NCBI GenBank assembly: GCA_029378245.1
Contig: JARKIF010000022.1
Coordinates: 620,001-684,000, forward strand
Direction: 5' to 3'
DNA from: Roridomyces roridus
Taxonomy: Eukaryota > Basidiomycota > Agaricomycetes > Agaricales > Mycenaceae
DNA length: 64,000 nucleotides
Below the pieces are notes generated by a model, which searched no databases, was not told the DNA's origin, and saw only the letters and a program-made list of their open reading frames with translations. Each line of letters opens with the position of its first letter. Within the stretch, counting starts at the first letter, position 1. Positions 23,635 through 33,474 of this stretch are shown here, in pieces. Both the position numbers and the translations under genes were made by a program.

Positions 23635-25150
23635 TGATACGACTGCGTATTTCGCACGCGTGAAATCTGGCTAATTAGCTGTTTTGGTGCGCACACCAAT
23701 GCCTCTGTCAGGTGATATACAATAAGGGATAGGACCGAGCTCCGTGTCGCTATTCGTGTATTAATGAGACAAGTACAAGTCGTCAGGCGGTTCGCGGGGA
23801 CTACTACTTGTGGAGATACCATACCCAAGGAGATATACCAAGCCCAGGTGTATTCAGAAATGAGCTAGACTAGCTATAGAGCAAAGACGAAGGTTGCGCG
23901 GACGCGCAGTACTATCATGACAAGGTTCGCGGAGTACCTCGCGGACCGGTATAAGTCTATATATATGTATACAAACAGAGTGGCTCGCGTAGGCGAGTTG
24001 GAGGAAATACTACCATTCGTTCCGGTATTGCAGAGACACCCAGAAAAGAGATGACAAGTGGGCGAGTCGAACTCGCGCAGGCACACTAGTATGATCGAGA
24101 ACTGATCCGAGTATGATCATGATCATGAAAAGCGGCGGAGTCGCGGCAGACGATCAGAGCGATGATCGCGTCTGACAGAATATGCCAGGAGTAAGCTCTG
24201 GATGACGAAGATGGCGGACCGAGGTTATTTATGGACCTGGGTCGAGGGCTGTAGTCATAATGGGAGCTGGCTCAGCAAGAGAGTGTAATGAAACGACGGA
24301 ATCAAATTACCAGGCCAATCGGCTCGAATGCCAAGGCGGCATGACCACCGATCAGACGGGCCAAGCAGCAACATAAGCAACAGGACCACGCGAAGCGGTT
24401 CGAGGGGATGTAATATAGGTGACAGGGCACCTAGGGTTATAGGGAAAGTACGGAAATAGGGATGGCAGGCGCGTAATAGTAGTTATATCATCAGACCAGT
24501 AGGGAGTAGTATATAAGGCCTGTAGATCCCGCCCTTGCAGCATTGCATTGTACGCCTTCTTGCCTAGACATTGGGTCGAAGCTTGATCTGTGGTTATAGT
24601 GCAGTCTTGTGACTTCCGCGGAGATTTGTTCTATCATTTCTCTTAGCTTAGACGCAATATCAAAGGCACCCGAGCTCTGGTTCAACTTGGGTCAGCTATA
24701 GTAACATACTTAAGGGGTAGTGGGTTGCCCTCTGTGCTATAGTTCCTCTTCGTGTTGTATCGAAGTTGTATTGGTGTTTGGATATTGTGTGTTTCGGTCA
24801 ATAAAATATAAAACCTTTTAACATCGTAACCTCGTGTTCGTTGTGAGCAGTCTACAAACCAGTCAAGAGATTCCTCTTAGTTCAAAAGACATTGAACTTG
24901 GTGTGAAACCTCGAGAGTCAACCTACAAGCTTCCGAGAACCAAACCGCGGAGTATCAGTCTTATCTGTATACTTCAGACGACCCCGAACTCAACCGTTAG
25001 GTGTCAGCGTGCTAGTCAAGGAATTGTGTGTGTGTTGTGTGTGTTTTGTGGTTAGTGTGTTGTGGAGTTGTATCGCTTCGCGGTCTACTTCTAGGACATT
25101 ACCTACTCGAGCTATCTACTATACACTAGTGCGCGTGACGCTGCGTATCA
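23635..25150 (+). repeat. 5' LTR of the composite gypsy element (LTR1, 1516 bp)
   Basis: Starts TGATACGACTGCG and ends GCTGCGTATCA (TG...CA). The same 1516-bp sequence recurs inverted at 53871-55386 and, lacking 234 bp, at 44764-46045. A TATA box (TATATAAG, about 24510) and AATAAA (about 24800) are placed as expected for a promoter and a poly(A) signal. Confidence 0.92.
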
Positions 25151-25174
25151 TCTGGAGCCCACCGCGAGGGGTCC
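25151..25174 (+). other. Primer-binding site of internal region A
   Basis: Two bases after LTR1 comes TGGAGCCCACCGCGAGGGG, which is also found two bases after LTR2 at 30101. Starting with TGG (complement of a tRNA CCA end) and being conserved at both places marks it as the minus-strand primer site. The tRNA was not identified. Confidence 0.75.
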
Positions 25175-27704
25175 ATTTTGAAAGTTCTGTTCGATTAAAG
25201 CATTTCTCGAAGTTCAATCAATGGCGGTTGAATTCAGACTCAAGTCGAGACTGACTTGTTTCAAAAAGAGCTGCTGTAATGCAACTACTTTGAATAGATA
25301 CAAACCCAGTGGGAGTTTGAATGTGAAACCCACTGTCAGGGAAATTCCTCGGTTCAAGACTCTGTGGAATAACCCTCAACTTGCAGCGCATTGTGCAGTT
25401 GGAAAAATGTGGCTCAGCTTTTGACAAGCAATGCCGAATAGAACAAGTGGTTCATAGCTGGATCTAGCAGGGTATGCTAAATCGAAAAAGTGTTAGAGTT
25501 CCTCGGAGGTGTCCTTCGGTTCATGAGGAACCCTGCGGAGTCAGGTTCTTGTTGCTCGAACTCGCAACTTCAACCCAAAATCAAGATTGTCCCAATTGTG
25601 CCTTTGCCAATGGGAAAATCGCCCTTGTTCTCCCGCCGGGAGAATGTTATGTTCTAGTATGACAGAGATACGCCTGCATACATGAATGTTGCTCAGATGG
25701 AATCCAGCACACTGGGATTTCGTCTCAGAGGTTGATCGAGACTTGTAAAGCTACACATGAAGCAGAATTCATAGCCCTGTGTTTGAATCTCTCAGCGCTG
25801 TCAAGATAATAGAGAGAATTCGTGTTCTGCACAGGTGGCTTGAGTCCTGTGTGCACTTGTGAAGCTGAGGCAGCTCGATTCGCTTCCTGGCTGTAGTGGT
25901 TATGAAAAGAAGTCCGGACAAAGTGGGATTGAAGTTCAGAGCAAGTTCTAGCTCTTGACTCGTTCGGTCCGCGGACTGCCCTGAATGACTGGAAATTGGT
26001 TGATTTGTGAGATGGTGGTTGGATTGTTTGAATGGCTTTGAAGAAGTGTTCAAAATCCAGCTCGACTCAATGCCAAGTGCGCTACTGTTTAAAGTTCATT
26101 ACAGAGGCACGGAAGGTTCACTGAGAAACCCGGCAAATTTGGATTCCGTCCGCAGGAGGAAAGGTGTTCAATTTTGCGAAGTAGAAATACCCAAGTGTGT
26201 TGGACAGGCTTGAGGTTGGATGTCTGAAGATGGAAATTACAGAAGCCTGTCGAGGGGAGATTATGCATCTTGAAATGCTGGAATCTCCCGGGGTTGAGAG
26301 AGAAGTTCTCGGAGACATCACCTGAAATGCTAGGATCGTTGGCATAAGCTCAGGGACTCAAAGAGGACACTACTGGTCGGAATACCAGTCAGATAGATAA
26401 ATCAGAGGCGGCATGTTGAAATGGCGGGCCAGGTGCTTCCGCGGGTTTCACCCTTCCATAAGTCAAGTTTGGTTGGGTGTGATTCTATGGATGGACTCGG
26501 TGGTAGCCAGCCAACCAGCTAGTGATAAGCTCTTCTGACTTGACCATTGGTTCTTGGGGTAACAAGCAACTTGTACTCCCGAACTTGGCTTTCAGCTTCC
26601 ATTGGCAGATGTGCCATGCAAAAGTACATAGCAGACGGTTGTCTTGGGCTTGGATTGAAATCAAGTTGAAGTAGAAACCATTCAACATGGGATCTCAGGG
26701 AGAAGTAGAAAACCAGGCTATGGTATTCTAAGTATAAGAATCTAGCCCGAGGACTGTTTGGAGTTCAAAAAAGAATGTCAATTTGTTATGAGGAGAAAGC
26801 CTGATCTGACTTCTCTGCATGAAAAGCCAGCTCTTGACTTCAAAAGGCGAAAAGAATAGCAGTTGAGCAAGTCAGGAGCTCAACTAGAGAAGCAAAAATT
26901 GTGGATGTCTCGGAACTAGAACATCCAAGCGTCGGACATGACCAGTAAAGTTAAAACCCCAGAGAATCATGAATTTGATTGTAGTGGAATGTATTTTGAA
27001 ACTAGAAAGGGTTGGAATCCCTCTGGAAATGAAACAAGTCGCAGCCGGTTTAAAATGGCGTCAAGCTACTTTACGATCAGCAGTCTTTGTAAAGTTGTTT
27101 TATGGAAGCAACCATTGCAAGTGGGCTTGTAGAGAAATTAGATATTGAATCTTGGTCAAATTTCAAGACTTTCTGTAGTCTTCGATTTTTCCTAGAATCA
27201 AAACAGAAAGGGGTGAATTTGAAAATGAATGCACTCCGAGAGAATTGAACGGCGGACCTCTGAACTTCGGTGCCTTATTCCGATTTGGAAGTCGGTTCTC
27301 GCGGACTAGCAGAAGTGTCGAAAGTGATTGTGTGCCTTGTAACGGGCATGGTTGTGAATATTATTTATTCTTCACCCTTGATAAGAGACACTAAGGGGAC
27401 ACAACCGAGGACGGTTGTATTTTTTTAGTGAGGGGGAGAGTAATGGGAATGCAGAGACAGGTTCTCGAACTTGCGGCTGAGATTACTGCTGCATAGTTTG
27501 GAATTTGGGATAGGTCCTGACTATTATAAAGAGACTCCAAGTTCAGAGACTGAGCAGTGAGGAATGAAGTTCCTTGGGAAAGATAGCAGATGTGTGTTGA
27601 AGTCAGGATTATTGAATGGTGCTCCTCGGGCAGAGCAAGCTGCTTTAGTGAAGGGGAGACACCCACCAAGTTGACAGGGAGGTTGCTTGGATGGAGCATT
27701 CCAG

Positions 27705-28020
27705 AGTGAATTACAAGAATATACAGTTCTCGAGTTGAGCTGGTACTGGTTTTGGATTCAGGGTCCTTGGAAAGATACTCCTCGGAATTCCACACTGAAA
27801 GACTTGACTTTCTGGTTGGAGGGAAGCAAGCTGAAAAGTGAATCAGTGTCCTGCCAGCAACTCCCGCAAGAATGTACAGTTCTCGAGTTGAACGGGTGCT
27901 GGTATTGAGAGCACCCTGGAAGAATACTCCTCGGAAGTAGACACTGAAAGACTTGACTTCCGGGATTGAATGGAAGCAAGTTGAGAAATGGAGCCAGTGT
28001 GCTGCCAGGAGCTCCTACAG
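27705..28020. repeat. Two-copy ~155-bp tandem repeat in internal region A
   Basis: TACAGTTCTCGAGTTGA occurs at about 27722 and 27877. Each copy continues with a GATACTCCTCGGAA or AATACTCCTCGGAA block, then ACTGAAAGACTTGACTT and a GGAAGCAAG segment. The copies are diverged by substitutions and small indels. Confidence 0.75.
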
Positions 28021-28308
28021 AAATACAAGGAATTCAGTTGACTTCAAAGTACTGAGTCAGGTTGAACTTGTGCAAAGGAAAACAAATGGCAGATATATTG
28101 AGTCTGGACACAGAGAATAAAACAACCAAGCAGAGGTCTTGATTGTGCAAAGTAGAGCTGCATCAGTGGATGGCTGATAAAGTGCTGAATGGGAGATTCA
28201 AGTTGGAATCTCGATTGACTGTTGATGAGTCGTAAGAGGCTGCCCAAACAAAAATTGGATGTTCTTTGGGAGATGCCATTCCAAGAGCCACTATTCGCTG
28301 GTCTGTGA

Positions 28309-28356
28309 TAGCGCACAACCACGACCGGGGACGGTCGAGATTTAGTGAAGGGGAGA
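28309..28356 (+). promoter_or_regulatory. Hairpin plus polypurine tract before LTR2
   Basis: CGACCGGGGACGGTCG can fold on itself and is followed by TTTAGTGAAGGGGAGA, ending exactly where LTR2 begins with TGATACGACTG. This should prime plus-strand synthesis. The same unit precedes LTR3 (44725-44763). Decayed copies sit at 27398-27440 and 40262-40303. Confidence 0.7.
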
Positions 28357-30098
28357 TGATACGACTGGTATCCGCGCAGGCGTGTAAACAGCGCAAAATC
28401 GAGATTTGGTACGCATACCAGCACCCCTCGATCCGGTGGTAGAATGATAGGAATAGAGCTGAGCTCCGAGCTGCTATTCAAATGTGTTCACGATGCATTG
28501 AGAGAGTTGCCAGTACACTACGCTTGGCTGTTCGATCAGGAGTCGGTTGTAGTGACTCGAATAGGCTTCCCGCGGGGACTCAGATATGCGGAGATACAGA
28601 TATCAAGGAGATATAACAAGCCCAGACAATATGTCAAGCATTGGTCGAGAGTACCACAGGATATTCATAGTTGGCGTGCAGTTGCACCAAGATTGATGTA
28701 TATTAATTGAGCGGGAGTGCTTTCCTCGAAGAGATAGCCTCCGCGGAAGTGTCCGAGATGATGTATACAGTTGCTGTTGCAGCGGGATGGTGTGTCAAGC
28801 GGTTGTTGAGCAATGTGGACTCGAGCCACAGAGTGGTGTTGCCTTTGCAGTTTAGGATCCAAGAGGAGAATGACCCCGAGGGGTACTTCGCGGACTGAAC
28901 ATCCAGAAAGGAAATGACAAGTGGGCGAGTCGAACTCGTGCACTGGTACTAGTGTTTGATCATGTGATCACGGAACGGAGCGGAGCTGCGGCAGACGATC
29001 AAAGCGATGATCGGACATCACGGTCTGGACCAGGGCACAGGGTTGGCCCAGGGTTTCACCGCAGTCATGGCTAGCATGTCAGGATCTGCGCCAAGGCGGA
29101 GTTGGACCAATCAGAAGAGCTGTCAAGGAGTGACACACACGTTGGGAGCCAGAAATAGCCTCGAGGACATAATCAGGATGATGCACACCCGAGGGAAGGG
29201 ACAATCTTTAGTCATAGTAGTTTAGACACGCCAATATGTAGAAAAGTATATAAACCCCACGGAACCTGAGGGTACAGGATCACATCATGCCCCCCTTCTA
29301 GGGACTCATGGGCATTGGTGTGGTCTTGTGTCTTCCTCGGAGATTTGTTGATCACATTCTTCTTGGTAGTAGCAATAGAAAAAGCACTTGTTTGGGTATA
29401 ACTGAGGGATCTAAGTCAGCTATAGACTTCTTGAGTTGTATTGAGTGTGTCTCCTAAGGACACTACTCTTCCTACACTTGCATTAAAGGTACCCGGGCTC
29501 TGGTTCAACCTGGGTCAGCTGCAGAAGCATACTTAAGGGGTAGTGGGTTGCCCTCTGCTCTGTAGTTCCTCTCCATGTTGTATTGGGGTTGTATTGATTT
29601 TGATTTGGTCGATGATAAACAGGAACAGAGTCAATTGGGACTTGGTGGTTCGGGTCATCGACTCCTCGAACTGGTTTGAGGCTTGTGTTTGGTTTTCAAT
29701 CTACAATATAAAAAGACTTATTGCTGCATTGCAAACCCTTGTGTCGTATTCGAGTATAAAGCCTTGCAGTAGGCCTCTTGAAAGAGACATAGTCGGTCCG
29801 AGGACTTGTTCGAGAAGCTGAACAAAGACCAAAACCGTTGATATCAAGTGAGCTGTATGCTCCGCGGAGCTGCTTCAAGTCGAGCGGGACGTTCAATCTT
29901 ACCTATATACTTTAGGGTGACCCCGAACTCAACCGTAGTCGAAGTTGACTGGCCCTGGCTGGGGTGTCGGATGTTTGGTTGTTGGTTGTTATGGTGTTGG
30001 GGTTTTGTGGGTTTGTTGCCTTTTGGGTAGCACTCCGCAGACTCAGCCATTGCTGCTCCACATTCACACTTCACTGGTGCGCAGTTACAGACGTTTCA
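28357..30098 (+). repeat. Internal, diverged LTR (LTR2, 1742 bp)
   Basis: Starts TGATACGACTGG and ends AGACGTTTCA. It shares ordered segments with LTR1 (such as CAAGTGGGCGAGTCGAACTCG and GGCAGACGATCA) but is clearly another subfamily. It is bordered by a polypurine tract on the left and a primer-binding site on the right, so it is laid out as the 3' LTR of region A and the 5' LTR of region B. TATATAAA lies at about 29248. Confidence 0.85.
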
Positions 30099-30613
30099 TC
30101 TGGAGCCCACCGCGAGGGGTCAATTTTGATATTTCGCATCAACGAAGCTTAACAAAGTCGAATCTTGAGATTCCAACAAGTCTACTTGTTTAGATCCGAG
30201 AAGAAAACCGAAGCCGGTTTAACAAAGCAAATCATTTCGAGCATACCTTAGGCAAACTGTCTTTCGGAGTACCCTCTCAGAAACAGTCCGCCGCGCAGAA
30301 AAGCCTTGTACCCGAGGCATCTGCAACCCAGTCCCAGAACAAGATCACTAGGACTACCAAAAACTCTCAAGCAGCAGCCGCAGGCTCAGCTAGAGGAACC
30401 CCTTCGCAGCGAAACACTACACCCGTGGTCAGAGGAAGAGCAGCAGCTTCAACCCGAGCCCAAGAACGAGTATCAGCCAACGCCGCGGACCAACAAAAGA
30501 AAGTCGCTCAAAGAACGAGAAGTCTTTCAAACAGTGCAATCGAGCTTGTCGCGAATTTGAACCCGCAGCTTCAAACTCAAACTCCGTTTAATCCAGTAAA
30601 CAGACAAACAACC

Positions 30614-32137
30614 ATGTCGATGGATAAAACAAAATTTCCGTCGCCTTTTGGTGGCAGAGCATTGCATTTCAAGGCAGATGAACCCCATATGTTGGGGTGG
30701 TATTTAGACAATGTCGAGGAGCTTTGCACGGCGTACCATGCAAAGACAGATGATGAAAAGAAATGGGTGGCGATCCGATATGCAGCCCCAGAACTTCAAC
30801 GAGAATGGGTCAACTTGGAAAGATACAAGGATGGCACCTACGAAGAGTTCGTGAAGGAGTTGTACATGAATTATCCCGAAGCCAAGAAGGCTGAGAAGGG
30901 ATCCGTCATGCTACTAGACAAAGTAGTAAGGAAGCAAGCCGCGGATAAACTCCACTTGGGAGAAGTGACAGAGTATATGTCGTTCTTCAGGAGTTTCCGT
31001 GGGCAAGCGACCAAACTAGGGAATGTAGTATCCAATCGCGAGTTGGTGTCCAAAATTCTACCGTGTCTGAGTGCAGACTTCGAGCAAGCTCTGAAGGCCA
31101 GACTAAGGAACACGCCCATGGACCAACTACCCAGTATCAAAGCGGCTCTGGAAGGGCATGCGATTTTGGTGGAACGAGCCAAGGTGCAAGGAACTCCGCC
31201 ACCGTTGCCTCTAGAGTTGGACAGACCCGCGGAGGACAGATACCTCTGGACGGATGTACTCAAAATTGGTCAGGACTTGACTGAGGAAGAGTCGACCACG
31301 TTCTATGGCATCAGCAGTGGCTTTAGACCGTCGCGACAGGACAAAGAAAAGGACAAACGCACCCAGAACCAATTCCTAGGGGGACTCTATGACCCCGCGG
31401 AAGAAGGAGCAGGGCCAGCGACTCAGGGCGCAGATGGAAGTCTACGCACCGAGATGTTTGAAAAATTCCACGAGTTGGAAAAAGTCATGGCAGAAGCCGC
31501 CGACAAACAGAATGTCGAAGAGCATAAGCGCCATGTGGAGACCGCGGAGCTACTCAAGGGAATTGCCTCGGCCTTACAGCAGAGCACCCCGCAGCAGCCC
31601 CCACCCAGGCCAAACTGGGGACCGCCTCAGCAACAACAGAGGCAGTCACAAGGCAATTATGGTGGACAATCTTACGGGGCCGCCAGAGACGATAGGTGCT
31701 TCTATTGTCTTGGACCACATTACCAAGAAGACTGCGAGGTTAAACGCAAGCATTTGCTATTGGGAATGATTAGAGTTCAGGATAGGAAGATATTCCAGTA
31801 CAACGGTCATAGTATTCCGTCAGAACCAAGGAACAAATCCAAAGCCCAGAAGGTCGAGGAGTTCTACATGAGTCGGAATGGGGGGAAGATGCCCCAGGAA
31901 CCTCTGAAGCAAGCATACATGACAGAAGAGGAGCCGGACTATGATTCGCGTGGGGATGAAATCCTTACCTTACAAGTCGAAGCTCTGCAGTTGCGTCAGA
32001 TGATCCAGTTGTACGAGATTCGACATGGATCGTTGAAGGATACCGGAGCTGGCGAGGAAGAGCCAGTACCAGAAGCGTCGCAGAACTTGCAAACCAGGGC
32101 CGCAGCTGGGCAAGCTAATGGTCAGGGTTTTCGGTAA
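30614..32137 (+). CDS. gag: Gag of the gypsy element
   Basis: Encodes the capsid and nucleic-acid-binding protein. The ATG at 30614 has a good context (ACCATGTCG); the frame is open further upstream without ATG, as an Arg/Gln-rich stretch. The body has the capsid-like region (MLGWYLDNVEELCTAYH, YEEFVKELYMNYPEA). A zinc knuckle, CFYCLGPHYQEDC, lies at about 31697-31735; its spacing CX2CX3HX4C is one residue shorter than the classical CCHC. The frame ends with TAA at 32135-32137, but a -1 slippery heptamer at 32125-32131 lies just before it and leads into pro. Confidence 0.85.
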   Translation: MSMDKTKFPSPFGGRALHFKADEPHMLGWYLDNVEELCTAYHAKTDDEKKWVAIRYAAPELQREWVNLERYKDGTYEEFVKELYMNYPEAKKAEKGSVMLLDKVVRKQAADKLHLGEVTEYMSFFRSFRGQATKLGNVVSNRELVSKILPCLSADFEQALKARLRNTPMDQLPSIKAALEGHAILVERAKVQGTPPPLPLELDRPAEDRYLWTDVLKIGQDLTEEESTTFYGISSGFRPSRQDKEKDKRTQNQFLGGLYDPAEEGAGPATQGADGSLRTEMFEKFHELEKVMAEAADKQNVEEHKRHVETAELLKGIASALQQSTPQQPPPRPNWGPPQQQQRQSQGNYGGQSYGAARDDRCFYCLGPHYQEDCEVKRKHLLLGMIRVQDRKIFQYNGHSIPSEPRNKSKAQKVEEFYMSRNGGKMPQEPLKQAYMTEEEPDYDSRGDEILTLQVEALQLRQMIQLYEIRHGSLKDTGAGEEEPVPEASQNLQTRAAAGQANGQGFR

Positions 32138-33474
32138 GTCCGAGGAAGGATCTGCCGCGTGGCCCTCCGGGTAGACGCGACGTTCCCGAGGACGCCCAGA
32201 AACCGAAAAAGACGCCGGCCAAGAAGAAGACTGAGAAAATAGAAAAACCTAAAAGGATAGTGATGGATGCAGTTGTGGTGCCTCCTCGGAAGAGAGATCC
32301 GAAGCCCACGGTTGAAGAGGTCGAGGATGAAGACGGTCCTCCGCCCACCAGTACTCGAGCAGAAGAGTTGCCCTATCGGGATGTACCACCGGTAGTGGAT
32401 GCTAAGAGAGAGCCAGCCCTTCCGCGAAAACCGAACCCACAGAAGGCTGAGATGCCGAAGGCGACCTCCAATGACACGGAGCGGGCGTACAAGGTAACCT
32501 CGGAAGTCGATGATGGAGCAGCGGTCAAAGCATTGAAGAAAAGGATCTTAGATATGGAAATTCCAGTGACAATCCGGCATCTAATGGCAGCCAGCAACCC
32601 TCTGCAGAAAGAAATGAATAAGGTCACGGCCAAACGTCGGCGACCTATCTTCCAAGCCCTCCAAGGCTCTGAGTCGTCCAACTTTGTAGTAAGAGTGGTA
32701 GACAGGGAAACTGGAGAGGTGGTGGTAGAAAGCGAGCTGGACGCCGAGGAATCTCAGAGCGAGACAGGGTCCGAGACCCAGTCCGAGGAGTCATCCGCGG
32801 AGGTCCAGGGAGATCAGGTTCCGGAAGGGGCGGTGCACATTGACGATTTACCATTCGATCAGTATGTATTCGTAACCACGGAAGCAAGTGGGGCTGTACC
32901 AGAAGGATCCATCGTAATTGAGGATGCTTTTGTACAGTATCACGATAGCTTAGGCTCAGGGAAATCAGGAAAGGATATCTACGTTGGCACGTCTGCCGCA
33001 GCATTGCGAAGTCTGTATCCGTTGATTAATGGCATTGGGACTGTCGAAACACTACTAGATGGTGGTTCGCAGATATGTTCGATAACCGAGGCAGAGGCCA
33101 TTCATTTTGGGCTCGCGTGGGATACTTCCGCGACCGTGTTGATGCAAGGATCCACGGGCAAGGTTGAGAGAACGATGGGGCTAGCACGAAATGTAGCTTT
33201 CACGTTCCCAGGTATCACTGTGTTCCTACAGATCCATGTGCTCAGGACAGCGCCCTACAAAGCGCTCCTGGGTAGACCTTTCGAAATCGTTACCAGTGCT
33301 GTGATTCAAAACAAACCGGATGGAACTCAGACAATAACCATGACGGATCCTGTGACACAACGTACAATGACCATTCCTACCAGCGAACGTGGCAAACAGC
33401 GCGTAGTTGGGAAAGCAGAGAAAGAGCACCCGGTATTATCAGCCGACAGCGAGTCGCCTAAAAGAAATTTTTAA
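32119..33474 (+). CDS. pro: Protease (pro) frame of the gypsy element
   Basis: Open in the -1 frame relative to gag from 32119 to TAA 33472-33474; no early ATG is needed if it is made as a gag-pro fusion. The retropepsin active site reads LLDGGSQICSI (about residue 310), with Gly in place of the usual Ser/Thr after Asp, followed by the flap region and ALLGRPFEIVTSAV, the conserved GRPF segment. The first half is basic and then acidic linker (KKTPAKKKTEK, EESQSETGSETQSEE). It cleaves the polyprotein. Leads into pol by a second -1 heptamer at its last codons. Confidence 0.85.
   Translation, partial: WSGFSVSPRKDLPRGPPGRRDVPEDAQKPKKTPAKKKTEKIEKPKRIVMDAVVVPPRKRDPKPTVEEVEDEDGPPPTSTRAEELPYRDVPPVVDAKREPALPRKPNPQKAEMPKATSNDTERAYKVTSEVDDGAAVKALKKRILDMEIPVTIRHLMAASNPLQKEMNKVTAKRRRPIFQALQGSESSNFVVRVVDRETGEVVVESELDAEESQSETGSETQSEESSAEVQGDQVPEGAVHIDDLPFDQYVFVTTEASGAVPEGSIVIEDAFVQYHDSLGSGKSGKDIYVGTSAAALRSLYPLINGIGTVETLLDGGSQICSITEAEAIHFGLAWDTSATVLMQGSTGKVERTMGLARNVAFTFPGITVFLQIHVLRTAPYKALLGRPFEIVTSAVIQNKPDGTQTITMTDPVTQRTMTIPTSERGKQRVVGKAEKEHPVLSADSESPKRNF
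32125..32131 (+). other. -1 slippery heptamer GGGTTTT at the gag/pro junction
   Basis: In the gag frame the codons are CAG GGT TTT CGG TAA, so G GGT TTT fits X XXY YYZ exactly. The pro frame is open only from 32119 and gag stops at 32135, so the shift must occur in this 16-nt window. Confidence 0.8.

Larger units (their letters stand above)
25175..28356. other. Non-coding internal region A of the retroelement (~3.2 kb)
   Basis: Lies between a primer-binding site and a polypurine tract but has no gag or pol remnant and no open frame above about 145 codons. This is the layout of a large non-autonomous LTR derivative that would depend on another element's proteins. It contains a tandem repeat near its 3' end. 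Confidence 0.7.

Noticed and set aside
24352..25254. Recurrent 60-80 codon frames in each LTR copy
   Set aside because: They recur only because the LTRs are copies; no start context or domain.
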